Source: Gemmata massiliana
GTDB lineage: Bacteria; Planctomycetota; Planctomycetia; Gemmatales; Gemmataceae
Length of the DNA: 64,000 nucleotides
Assembly (NCBI RefSeq): GCF_901538265.1
Contig: NZ_LR593886.1
Coordinates: 5,167,738-5,231,737 of the forward strand
Direction of reading: 5' to 3'
The position numbers were made by a program, and so were the translations under genes. The notes beneath the pieces are model-generated. The model did no database searches, was not told the DNA's origin, and was given only the letters and a program-made list of their open reading frames with translations. Positions 54,479-63,920 of this stretch are shown one piece after another. The number at the start of each line of letters is the position of its first letter. Positions within the stretch are counted from its first letter, which is position 1.

Positions 54479-55107
54479 GGCCGATTCCTCGATGTGTCGC
54501 TGAGGGCATGGTGGGCGCATCCAATTGTTTATCCAGTCATTTGCCTCGTTACAACTTGACAGCCACTTTGCTGAGTCCGCCGATCCCAGTCTTCTCGGGC
54601 GTCTACCCCGAACTCTGTGAGCTGGCGCAGTTGCCGAACATGCTGCTGTTCTTCTCGGCGGATTCCGAAACCGGCACCGCCGGAATTGCCAGAACACGTC
54701 AGAGTGGCGTGGATGATGGTTGAAGAAGATGAGCCGGTGCCGGAGGTGGACCTGAACCGGGCCGACGCATTGTCGTATAGGAGCTGGAAGGCAGCGGTCT
54801 CGCCCTGTCGCAGGGCGTGCATTATGGAACCCTGAAATTACAGAGGTTTGCGGAGTTGCGAGGCGGAAATCTGGCCCATTTTTAAGGGCCGATCTTCGGA
54901 AATCCTTGTTTTCCAGCTGTTTTTATAGTGCGCACGCCCTGCGCCCTGTCGTGGGTCGATGGGATCGCGTTCGCCCGAGTGAGCCACCCAGGACCAGAGC
55001 GGGCACAAGTCGCTACTCGTCGTGCGCCGCTACATTCGAGACGGATCGCTCTTTCGGCAGAACTCGGTGACCAAGATTGGGCTGTGACTTCGTGTGCGAT
55101 TGCATCT
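54479..55107. other. Intergenic stretch, no gene supported
   Basis: About 630 bp. A 97-aa minus-strand frame (MHALRQGETAAFQLLYDNAS) faintly resembles the start of an ECF sigma factor, but nothing after it fits. It may hold old gene debris. Confidence 0.35.
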
Positions 55108-55650
55108 TTAGTTTTTGATAATAATCTTCCCGCACAGGTGTGATCCTTCAGCCTTGCGGACCGCGTGATGAACGTCTCTCAGCGTAAACGCCTCGTGTAC
55201 GTCCAGTCGAAAGCGGTGCTCGGCGATCATCTGGAAAACCGTAGTGACCGCCTCCGCACGAGCCCCGACGGGTACCGACCGCAGCCAGTTCCGCAGCCAG
55301 AATCCCTCGACACGAACGCCCAACGAGGCGATCGCACCCAGATCGGGTGAAACGCCCGAGAGGAGCCCGTACTGCACAAGTGGTGCGCCCGGCCGCAGCC
55401 CGCACGCGAGTTCAACCGCGTCGCTCCCGCCGACACATTCCAACCCGGCGTCGGCACCCGCGCCCGCCGTCAGAGCGCGTACCGTTTGTGCCGCGTATTG
55501 GGGGCTTGAATCGATGACCGCATGCGCGCCGAGGCGCAACAGATCGTCGGTGTGATCCGCACGCCGAACGATCGCGATCAACCGGAACTGACAGACGCGG
55601 GCGAGTTGGGCCAGGAACCTCACCGCTGCTGACCCGCCGGCGTTCGCTAC
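55108..55650 (-). pseudogene. Zinc-type alcohol dehydrogenase / quinone oxidoreductase, 5' truncated
   Basis: The NADP-binding half of an MDR enzyme is clear: PPGAVVVANAGGSAAVRFLA (glycine-rich loop), LLRLGAHAVIDSSPQYAAQT, DAGLECVGGSDAVELACGLR and the end HHAVRKAEGSHLCGKIIIKN. The catalytic N-terminal half is absent: upstream of about 55650 the sequence belongs to another gene fragment. No start codon fits. Confidence 0.7.
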
Positions 55651-55868
55651 GACAACCGCGCCCGGCGGGACAGCGGCAGCGGCAGGTAGCCGTACCCGAA
55701 CAGTTCGCCGTTCGCGCCCGGCTTCAGGTTCAACCCGTCCGGCGGCCAGAGCACCCACGGGCTGAGTTGGGCGACGGCGTACTTGCCGGCGGGCTTCTTC
55801 CAGTCGCGGCCCTTGCCCGCGCCGGGGCCGTTTGCCCACTCGCTGAACTCGAGCGCCACCCCACCCAT
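55651..55868 (-). pseudogene. N-terminal or internal fragment of an unknown gene
   Basis: The frame from 55868 reads MGGVALEFSEWANGPGAGKG, WKKPAGKYAVAQLSPWVLWP and LKPGANGELFGYGYLPLP, a well-formed protein sequence, and similar-looking residues continue upstream of the ATG (FATETPKFI). It ends at the junction with the oxidoreductase fragment. I do not recognise it. Confidence 0.4.
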
Positions 55869-55933
55869 GATGAACTTCGGAGTCTCGGTGGCGAAGCGAG
55901 TGTCCCGCCACCAGCGAACGCCCTCTCCTGCTC

Positions 55934-56352
55934 ATGGAACAGAACGGCCTCGACGAACGAATCCACGACCGGGGCGGTGAGAAGAAAGTGCGGTTCTACT
56001 GGGCCGCGACCCCGACTCTGCTCCCGGTCTGGTGGAATGGCCGGTTGCAAATCGTTCGGTGGGGGAATAAGGACCGAGCCGAGCGCAAGTTGCCCCCGAC
56101 CGGGTGGACCTGGGAGGATTCCGTCGCCGGGGGTAAATGGTCCGCGCTGGCCCCGAGCCGGTCGTCGTGCCGGCGACTTACGGGCTCGCGAACGGGGTGT
56201 GGTTCAAACTGAAGCAGGGGATGCGGGGGTTGGTCGTTCACGACCGCAAGGGCGCGCCGGTCGTGTTCCTCATTTGCCAGCCCGCCACGCGATACTACCA
56301 AGTGATGACGCGAAGTGATTGGATGCCGGCGCTGGTCGGAGAAGTGATTTGA
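55934..56352 (+). pseudogene. Conserved protein of unknown function with one frameshift
   Basis: The first frame from ATG 55934 reads KKVRFYWAATPTLLPVWWNG, RLQIVRWGNKDRAERKLPPT then GWTWEDSVAGGKWSALAP. The second frame continues seamlessly as EPVVVPATYGLANGVWFKLK, GMRGLVVHDRKGAPVVFLIC and MTRSDWMPALVGEVI. One extra C in the CCCC run near 56154 would restore a single protein of about 139 aa. A distant likeness to SOS-associated peptidase (SRAP) proteins is possible but weak. Confidence 0.5.
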
Positions 56353-56749
56353 GTGCTTCGTCGCAATCTCAACTGCGATACCGATAGGCTGGATCAACCA
56401 CGTTTACGGCACACGACACGAAAAGTGTTGACCGCTCGTGACGATCTAGAAAGCCTTACCGAGTACGCGGCAGGGCAACCGAAGATCGGAATGCCCTGCC
56501 GCGTTGCGGGCATGGGTGAGCGCCCCATACCCGCAGTCAGGCACTGTTCACCGACAGACGAACCACGGGCGTTAGGTGCTTCTAACCAAATAACGATCTG
56601 GATCTCGTGTTGGAAAACTATTCGTGCCCCTTCAACCCGCCACCTACGCCAGGTTCAGAAGATCCAGAGCCGAACTCAGAGGGCGCCGCGGACGCCTTGC
56701 ACTCCCGGGGCCGCGGGATACGATGGGGCGACTTTCGGAGCCCGTTTAC
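56353..56749 (+). other. Intergenic region with a 13-bp perfect hairpin
   Basis: ACGCGGCAGGGCA (56465-56477) pairs perfectly with 56492-56504 and is the likely terminator of the upstream gene. The rest shows no gene that I can support. Confidence 0.55.
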
Positions 56750-58168
56750 ATGACCGAACTTACTCTGACGTTTACACGCTCGCCCCGTGCGGAACTCCTC
56801 GAAACCCGGTTCGAGCACCCGCGACTGGATCGGAAAGTGGTCGCACGGCTCGGGGCATACGATCAGTCGTTCAAGTGGACCGCGGGCGTGCAAGCGCTCA
56901 GTACGCTCTTACTCCAGACCGCTGCTTGGCACCGACGGAGCCAACTGGTGCGGGAGGAACCGCCGTGCTTGGAGGGCCGGCGGCCAAGCGCGGCGGCTTC
57001 GCTGAACGATGCGTTGACGTCCAGGCCGCAACGGACCTGCGACATGTTTGGGGAGATCGGCGGCCGCCCGTTTCTCGGACATCTCATCAAACGGTGGAAT
57101 GCCGATTTCAACACCAGCCCGAACGCGCCGGTACGTTTGTGGCTCGAGCCGGCCGAATTACCGCCCGCGCGCATCCGCGTGTGCATCGATAATGACCCGT
57201 TGGAAGACCCGGAAAAACTGTGGACGTTAGCGGAGGATGTCGAACGGCAATGGCGCGGGAAAGCGAAGGGCGTGGCTCAGTCCATTACAGTCCCTCCGGT
57301 TCCCGACCACCCGGCCGGGGTGCGTCTGAATGTCAGCGCGAATCGGGTTCTTATTGAACTTGTGTTGGACAGGCCGTTTGAATCGTTTGGCCCCGACGAT
57401 GAGGAGGAGCTGCTCCGGGCCATTCGAGTTCTGCTAAGAACCAGTCGCGAGCTACCGGTTCGGGGTAAGCGACCGGGGAGCGTGATTCTTACTCTGGAGC
57501 TATCGCGAGAAGAAGCTCGGGAATTGGCCGCTGCGGTGGCCCGCGGGGCGCTTGCTAACTTCGGCGCGACTGCCGTGCGCCCCGTCAGTAGTCTTCAGCA
57601 GGAACCGCGGACTGAAAAAAACGAATCACCCACAGGCGGCCCTCGACCGGATCCAACAGGGTCGCGCCACGTTCCCGTTGGGGCAAGAGGTTGGCGGTCG
57701 TGGCTCGTGGCCCCACGCCGAATGGCTTTAACGGGGGCACTGTTCGGGGCCGCAGGGGGCTTCTGGCTCGCGGCACCCGCAAAGTTACCCGGCACACCTC
57801 ACGCCCCCACGAAAGAGCAAGCCGAGAAGCGAGAGCGTAAGTTCGTCATCGAACCCTCCTGCGCTGTTGAAGAACCGGCCACGCCAAACTCCCAGAGCAT
57901 GCGCCCGGATGCATCGCGCGCAAGACTACGGCAGTATTTAGCCTCGCTGGGCCAAATTAACGAAGGCGACGACACCGTGGACAGTCCTGGTTACGCGTTG
58001 AACTTGGTGCGCGTACCCGTTAGTATCCTCCCCGATCACACTTCAGGCCCCTCGATCGTTCCGGCGGTGCGGCCGGTCCGCGCTGAAGACGATTTTTTGC
58101 CCCCGTCATTTAGAAGGCAAAAGAAACAGCTCAGCGCGGCTCGACCACTGGAGGATCACCGACGTTGA
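56750..58168 (+). CDS. Large protein of unknown function with a C-terminal membrane segment
   Basis: The start is ATG 56750 (GGAG upstream; ATG 56723 is possible). The 472-aa product starts MTELTLTFTRSPRAELLETR and has an alpha/beta N-terminal half (WLEPAELPPARIRVCIDNDP, PEKLWTLAEDVERQWRGKAK, VRLNVSANRVLIELVLDRPF, PGSVILTLELSREEARELAA). Near residue 325 there is one hydrophobic segment (MALTGALFGAAGGFWLAA), followed by a charged, Pro-rich tail of about 130 residues. No named domain is recognised. The soluble half may be cytoplasmic with the tail outside, which is an inference. It is not in an operon. Confidence 0.6.
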   Translation: MTELTLTFTRSPRAELLETRFEHPRLDRKVVARLGAYDQSFKWTAGVQALSTLLLQTAAWHRRSQLVREEPPCLEGRRPSAAASLNDALTSRPQRTCDMFGEIGGRPFLGHLIKRWNADFNTSPNAPVRLWLEPAELPPARIRVCIDNDPLEDPEKLWTLAEDVERQWRGKAKGVAQSITVPPVPDHPAGVRLNVSANRVLIELVLDRPFESFGPDDEEELLRAIRVLLRTSRELPVRGKRPGSVILTLELSREEARELAAAVARGALANFGATAVRPVSSLQQEPRTEKNESPTGGPRPDPTGSRHVPVGARGWRSWLVAPRRMALTGALFGAAGGFWLAAPAKLPGTPHAPTKEQAEKRERKFVIEPSCAVEEPATPNSQSMRPDASRARLRQYLASLGQINEGDDTVDSPGYALNLVRVPVSILPDHTSGPSIVPAVRPVRAEDDFLPPSFRRQKKQLSAARPLEDHRR

Positions 58169-58573
58169 AGTAAGTGGGCCACAAGAAACGGACCCCAAAG
58201 TCACGTAATTTCACTTCCGCACTTTTCTGCCCCGGTTACCCACGAGGGCCTCACGCTGGACGAAGTTACCCTTGGGATCATGGCTCGAACGAGTACCACA
58301 TCCGGGTTCCTCGGAGCCGGTTCAACCGGCTCTGAATGGGCATGGCGAGCGAGAGCGGAACCCCAAAAGTGATTTCCGAACGTTCCGGATACGTGCCCGG
58401 AACGTTCGTTTCTACTTCGGCCAATATCGTGCGCGACGGCGGGCAGAGGAGTTGGTGATTGAGCCCGGGAAGGGCGCGAAAGAGTGTCAGAACGGCAAGA
58501 AGAAGTGACGAAAGCGGGTGGACGAGAATCTTCGTCCACCCGCGCTTGTTTTGACAAATTCCTGTCTTGGATG
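58169..58573. other. Intergenic region with two hairpins
   Basis: CGAACGTTCCGG (58377-58388) pairs perfectly with 58397-58408. A second stem, 58513-58526 with 58533-58548, ends in TTGTTTTG and is a plausible terminator between the convergent unknown gene and the DUF1328 gene. No coding frame is convincing. Confidence 0.6.
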
Positions 58574-58744
58574 CTACTCAATACTTGGCCCGCGCCGTCC
58601 GGCGACGAGCGAAACCACGGCCAGAATCAGGAACAAGAACAACAGTACCTGCCCGATCCACGCGGCGTCGCCCGCGATCCCACCGAACCCAAAGAACGCC
58701 GAGATCAGTGCCACGATGAAGAACAGAATGGCCCAACGGAACAT
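58574..58744 (-). CDS. DUF1328 / YtjA-family small membrane protein
   Basis: This 56-aa gene starts at 58744 with GGGGAGG 5 bp upstream. The product is MFRWAILFFIVALISAFFGF, then GGIAGDAAWIGQVLLFLFLI and LAVVSLVAGRRGPSIE: two membrane helices around a Gly/Asp loop, matching the short DUF1328 (YtjA) proteins almost end to end. The family sits in the inner membrane and its role is unknown. It is downstream of the sigma-factor fusion with a gap of about 190 bp. Confidence 0.88.
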   Translation of the reverse strand: MFRWAILFFIVALISAFFGFGGIAGDAAWIGQVLLFLFLILAVVSLVAGRRGPSIE

Positions 58745-58931
58745 GGTCGCCTCCCCTGCGGTAAGAGTGCATCACAGAACCGATGAAGTGGGTGCACATT
58801 CGGGGCCAACGACGCGAAACACTTCACAACTGTCTGTCAGCACGCGACGACGGGCAAATCGTACTTCCCTTCTGCCTCCTTGGTCCTTCCATTGCCGCAT
58901 CGAACGTGGTAGCCCGTCAAAACAACGGGTG

Positions 58932-61879
58932 TCACTTCTTTGGACCGCGACCGGGTAAGTCGACCGGTTTGAGCTTAATATCGCCAAGATCCGTCGTCTC
59001 TCCGAGCTTCGCGACCGGCGATCGACCCAACCGGTTTGGTGGCTGCCCCGGTTGAGGACTGACGCGCTGATAGTACCTCGCACCCTGACTGAAGCTCAGT
59101 GAAAACGTGTGCTCTGTGAGCAGCGCATCGATTTGAAACTCTCCGTTCGTACCGGTGGTCTGCGAGTTCAACTCGCCCAACCGCCAATTCGCCCCGAGTG
59201 CCCCACCGGTACGGGAAAATGACGACGCTTCCACCTTCAGCCCGGCGAGCGGGCTCCCGTTCTCGTCCACCGCCCGCCCGGTGATTCGCCCGCCGGGACC
59301 GAGTGTCACGACCGGAGCCTTGTCGCCCGTTTTGAGCACCAGCGAACCGACCAACTTGCGCCCCGTGTGCCCCACCACCACCAGCCGATCTTTGCCCGGT
59401 TCCTGATTGAAAACGCTCACCGTATCGCCCGGGAACGCGATCGGGTAGCTGAACTCGCCTACCCCGGTCGCGACCACACCGGTCACCGGCTTGCCGTCCG
59501 CGTCCACCACCTTCACGGACGTGTGCGGGGCCGGTTCGAGTTCCACGTTCACGGTTAATTTTTCGTCCGTGGGCTTCGCGTCGAGTACCTTGCACCAGCA
59601 CCCCCGCACGTCCGTGAAATAGCCGCCGTAGACCTTGAACGACAGTCCGTCCCGCTCTTTGTTAAACAGGTTCGCGAAGTTCGGGTCCGGTACCGGGGGC
59701 TTGAACTCGTATACCCTGCCGTTCTGCGGCCCGGCCATCAGCATCACCACGCCGGGAACGGTAACGAGTCGGAATCGCCCGCTGTCCGGTTGGGTGAGCG
59801 CGCCGAAGTTCGAGACGCTGTGCAGGAACGGCGGGTATTGGTCAACAAACGAATTGGCCGCCAGTACCTGTGTGCGGAGTTCGGCCGCGAGCGGCTTCCC
59901 GGTCGCCTTGTTCGTCACGGTTCCGGTCACGACGATCCCCTTCGCGCACTTGAGATCGATGGTAACCGGCTCGTACTCCGGGGTGTCTTCAGCGAACCCC
60001 TGGCACGGGAGCAGCCCGGCGTCCGGGTCGGGCGGGATCTCGACCATGTAGCTCTTGTGCTTGCGGGCGCCGCGGAGCTCGTACCGCCCGTCCACTCCCG
60101 TGACCGCCCGGTTCTCGTCCGGGTTCAGGTCGTTTTTGTTCGTGCGAGTGAACCGCACCATAACTCCCGCTCGGGGCTTACCCGCGGGGTCCGTTACCCG
60201 CCCGCGGACGAGTTTTTCGGGTTCGAGGATGATGAGGGGAGCCGGGCCGTACAGTGACCACTTGCCCGCGTAGGAATCGTCCTTGCTCTCGCTGTTTCGA
60301 GCGGCTTGGTTGAGCGCGGTCGGGTTGAACCCGATGCGGTTCAGGGTGACGAGTTCCTTGTCCGCAACGCCCTTACCCGGATGCGAAGGCCGACGAGTTG
60401 GTTCACCCCGGTGCCGGCGATCTCGAACCGCCCGTCCTTGTCGGTGGTCGCGGTGTACGGGGAGCGTTCGTCCGGGGAACCCAGGGTCCAATCGGCGTCC
60501 GGGAACCACAACGTGCGGTCCCCGCTCGGGGGAGTACCGTGATACTCCCGAGCGGCCCACTCTTCCAGGCGCCGGTCCACCGCCGCCTCGGTGTCGCACG
60601 CCGAGAAGAAATTCGCCACCACCGTCGCCCCGGCTACGGCGGTCCCCTCGTGGTCGAGAACCCGGCCCCGGATCGCCCGCTCCTTGGGTAACTTCAGCGT
60701 CCAATCCGCGGTCGGGGACATCGATTCGGGAACACTGCTGAGCCCGTGCGGTCGGAAGTCCATTCCGTGTCCCGGAGCCTTCGCCACGAACCGCCCGCCG
60801 GAGCCGTTCCGCTTGAACGGGACCGTGAGAGCAAATGCCCCGTCCGCGCCGGCCCGCCCGAGCGGTTGCGGTGGTCCCGTAAACCACATCAGCGACAGCT
60901 CGGCGGGGACCGGTTTGCCGGTGGCGTCGAGCACCTTGCCGGTGATCGTTCGCAGCTCCTTTGTATCCTCCTTCGGTGCGGGTTCCGGGGCCGTGGTCTC
61001 GGCCCGTGGTGCAGACGCTGCGGCCTTCGGCACCGGCTTCTCGTCCACCTGGGGAGCGGTGGGCACGAAGCCGAACCCGATCCCGGCAACGATGAGCAGC
61101 GCCGTGACCGTGAGGGCGAACGGCTTGAGTAGTTTGTTCACGGGAAGAACTCCGGCAGCAAGCGCGATAACGGCCCGGGTGCATTGCCCGGACGCAACCC
61201 GCGCCGCGAGGTCGATGAGTCGGGCCGGTGGCACTTCCACGGCCCGTGAGCTGTCGATGACCAGTGCCAACCAACCGGCCGAAAGGACGATGCCCCGTCG
61301 GGTGAGCCGTTTTTCCAGAAGGGCGAGCCCGCGGTCCAAGTGCCCCCGGAGCGCGCCGGCCGTGGCTCCCAACTGGTCGGCCGCTTCGTCGCGTGTTAGT
61401 CCTTGCACGCCGCACAACAGCAGGGGCAACCGGTACTTGTCCGGCAGTGCGTTCAGCTCCTGGTGCAGGATCTCGGTCGCCTCGCGCCAGGACAGGTCGG
61501 GCAGTTCGGTGGTTGGTCGGGCGCGCCGGGCCGCCTCGGTTTCGCGGACGGTGCACCGGTGCCGATCGGCCCGGCACCGGACCGCGACGCGGTGAGCGAC
61601 GCCGAACAACCAGCCCCGGAGTGGAACCGATAGCGGAGCGGATCTCGTGGCCCGTTTGAACAGCACCAGGAACGTGGCCTGGAACGAATCGTCGATGCCG
61701 GCCGGGTCCGCGAGCACCTGACGGAGTGCGGCGAGCACCACGGGGCCGTGCCGCTGCACGAGCACCCGGAACGCGGCTTCGTCACGGGTGCTCACGAACC
61801 GGGCGATCAGTTGGGCGTCGATCTCGTCTACCAACTCGCCCGATTTCCGAACGATCTGGGTCAGCGCGTGCTGCGACAC
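58932..61879 (-). pseudogene. ECF sigma factor fused to carboxypeptidase-regulatory-like repeats, one frameshift
   Basis: The first frame starts at ATG 61879 (MSQHALTQIVRKSGELVDEI). Sigma region 2 is visible at FVSTRDEAAFRVLVQRHGPV and DSFQATFLVLFKRATR, and region 4 at YRLPLLLCGVQGLTRDEAAD. A membrane helix (FALTVTALLIVAGIGFGFVP) leads to extracellular repeats: TITGKVLDATGKPVPAELSL, AIRGRVLDHEGTAVAGATVV. The second frame carries on from KGVADKELVTLNRIGFNP to the end (VRGRVTDPAGKPRAGVMVRF, GPGGRITGRAVDENGSPLAG). One missing G in the run near 60381 accounts for the break; repaired, it would be about 980 aa. Such membrane-anchored sigma fusions are typical of Gemmata. Confidence 0.85.
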
Positions 61880-62139
61880 GATTGGCGCCTCGGTGGGTGG
61901 CTCTCAGCATAATGCCGGGACTTGTGCCCCACAGCGCGCGGATTTTTTCGATTACTCCCGGTTCGCGTGAAACGATCTACGGCAAGCACTCCATGTGCTG
62001 TCCGGAAACGCCCTCCGAACCGGCACGCGGCTTGCGTAATTCTGCCCACGGCGAGGTGACCGTAGCGGGTTGAATGGGCGACGGCCCGCCGCGCGTCACC
62101 CCGCTTTTTCGTTTCAAGGGCCGTCGGAGGGAATCGGTC
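61880..62139. other. Intergenic region upstream of sigma-factor fusion
   Basis: These 260 bp separate divergent genes and must contain both promoters. No RNA gene or hairpin of note is visible. Confidence 0.35.
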
Positions 62140-62355
62140 ATGTCTACCGAAGATCCGCGCGCGTTCGCCGTCGAAACGAACCCGAACGAACAGAATCCCG
62201 GGCTCCCGCGGCTCGTTCTAGAGATCCGGGCGCGGCTCGGTGGGAACGTGACTCCCGAACAGGTCGCGGCCGAGATCCGGGCCGGCGGGTTGCCCGAAGT
62301 GTCCGACGAGGATGTGCGCCAAGTTTGGGACGAGGGGCACCTGCCTGTTCAGTGA
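62140..62355 (+). CDS. Small acidic hypothetical protein
   Basis: The start at 62140 has GGAGG 9 bp upstream. The 71-aa product (MSTEDPRAFAVETNPNEQNP ... VTPEQVAAEIRAGGLPEVSD then EDVRQVWDEGHLPVQ) is acidic and helical at its end. No domain is recognised; the good ribosome site and natural composition support it. Confidence 0.55.
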   Translation: MSTEDPRAFAVETNPNEQNPGLPRLVLEIRARLGGNVTPEQVAAEIRAGGLPEVSDEDVRQVWDEGHLPVQ

Positions 62356-62474
62356 CACCCAGTGTTTTGCTTCCGGGCAGGCTGTTGCTCAAGCCGATTC
62401 AACACGGAATGGGAAATCGTTCCCGGCACGGAGCCGGGACACGTTCGGGTCGGGCGATCCGGGTGCCCCACATA

Positions 62475-62675
62475 CTACAGGCTTTTCATTTCCAAAACGG
62501 TTGCGGCGTCGTAAGGGAACCCGTCCTCGGGTACGTCATCGAGGCTCTCGGCATTGCACTCCACGCACGCGGGGACATACCCGAATGTGGAGTTCGGCTC
62601 GGGCCACCAGATGCGCTCGCTGAAACACTGTGGGCACGGGGACGGGTTCACTGGGGGCTTGGGCGGACGCGGCAT
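62475..62675 (-). CDS. Small zinc-ribbon-like protein
   Basis: The start is set at 62675 (MPRPPKPPVNPSPCPQCFSE). The 66-aa product has two CxxC pairs, CPQC and CVEC, 21 residues apart (then NAESLDDVPEDGFPYDA), which should bind one zinc ion. The upstream in-frame extension does not look coding. The role is unknown. Confidence 0.55.
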   Translation of the reverse strand: MPRPPKPPVNPSPCPQCFSERIWWPEPNSTFGYVPACVECNAESLDDVPEDGFPYDAATVLEMKSL

Positions 62676-62939
62676 CACGGCACTCGGGCGGTGGAGGGAT
62701 GAAACCGGCTCAGCAGTATAGTTGCGTTCGGAGATGGTTGGTGGACACCCATGTCTAAGCGGTGAGATTTCCACCGGGTAGCGCCCGTTCCCGGTTTGTA
62801 TTGCCGTGTGCGATACCGGTGATCGGGGACGGACGGCCTTCGTGAGGTCGTGAACGGGCTCGCGGATCGAATGAGGGCAAAGGGCGCGGTCGTGGACGTG
62901 GCCACTCGGCCCAGACCGCCCCCGATTGGAGCTTTTCGT

Positions 62940-63184
62940 GAACGTGGACCGAGCCAAGATAAAGGCGTTCGGGGTTCCTCTACGTGTACTGGTGCCACAC
63001 GGCGGCCTACCTTGATCCGCACATCCGATCTGGTAGTTCGTCCTTCTGGGCCATCGACGACGTCGAAGTGGGATTGCACGGACTGAAGCAAGATCTGGAA
63101 ACCGGGGAGTGGAACCGCCGTTACGCCGAATTGCTTACCCGTGATGAATACGACGCCGGGTACCGGCTCGTCGTCGCAGATTGA
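62940..63184 (+). pseudogene. C-terminal fragment, possibly of a SAM-dependent methyltransferase
   Basis: The frame ending at 63184 reads GFLYVYWCHTAAYLDPHIRS then SSFWAIDDVEVGLHGLKQDL and GEWNRRYAELLTRDEYDAGY followed by RLVVAD. The strand pattern and D-x-G-Y-R-L ending resemble the last part of small class I methyltransferases, but no SAM-binding motif is present upstream. It is probably a remnant. Confidence 0.35.
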
Positions 63185-63356
63185 TCCGTAACCGACCACG
63201 TTCCGCCCACGGCCGAAGCCGGAGGTATCACCTGGTCCTTGCGGATCTCGACCCCTGGGCTTTAGTTCGAGAATCCCCCCTGTTACCTATAAGCTTCCTC
63301 CTGTGGCCGGTATAAGTAAGCCGATTCTTCGTCGCAAGAATTTTAAGGGCCTTTTT

Positions 63357-63740
63357 ATGTCAGATCGACCGTCACCAGAGATCACCCTGCTGCGCACAGC
63401 CTACACAGCCTTTAACGCGAGAGACATCAACGCCGCTCTCGCCACGATGAGCCCGAACGTCACGTGGCCGAAGGCGTTCAAGGGCGGTTTCGCCCGAGGG
63501 CACGAAGAGGTCCGCGCCTATTGGACCGAACAGTGGTCCGAGATCGACCCGCACGTCGAACCGGTTTCGTTTCACCCCGAGGGCGCCGGGCGTATTCTGG
63601 TTCACGTGCATCAGGTCGTGCGCGACCGGGCCGGGGCCGTTCTTGCCGACGGTCGCACCGGCCACCGCTTCACCATCGAAAGCGGGCTGATCCGAATGAT
63701 GGAGGTGTGCCCGCTCCCGCCGCCCGATCAAGGTGCCTAG
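63357..63740 (+). CDS. SnoaL-like / NTF2-fold protein
   Basis: The start at 63357 (MSDRPSPEITLLRTAYTAFN) begins the typical helix of the SnoaL-like fold. The 127-aa product continues ARDINAALATMSPNVTWPKA, GGFARGHEEVRAYWTEQWSE, and strands GRILVHVHQVVRDRAGAVLA and GHRFTIESGLIRMMEV, the full alpha+beta barrel. Members bind or isomerise small hydrophobic molecules; the ligand is not predictable. It stands alone, 170 bp after the methyltransferase remnant. Confidence 0.85.
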   Translation: MSDRPSPEITLLRTAYTAFNARDINAALATMSPNVTWPKAFKGGFARGHEEVRAYWTEQWSEIDPHVEPVSFHPEGAGRILVHVHQVVRDRAGAVLADGRTGHRFTIESGLIRMMEVCPLPPPDQGA

Positions 63741-63920
63741 GCGAAGTCTGTTACGTAGGCACCCGGGCCTCGCAAGTACCACGCCTGCTCCCGTCGCGTG
63801 CCGTGATCCGTGGCGCGGATCACCGCCGGTGTAGCTGCGATCCTCGTGTACCTTGCCGCCCGTTTGCTCTCCGGCAATACGACCCGCGAGCGCCCTTAGC
63901 ACTGTTTCCGGATCCCACCA

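Noticed and set aside
54529-54822. Possible ECF sigma factor start (ALRQGETAAFQLLYD)
   Set aside because: Only about 20 residues resemble the family; regions 2 and 4 are absent.
58272-58508. 78-aa plus-strand frame
   Set aside because: It spans a 12-bp perfect hairpin and runs into a terminator, with no ribosome site.
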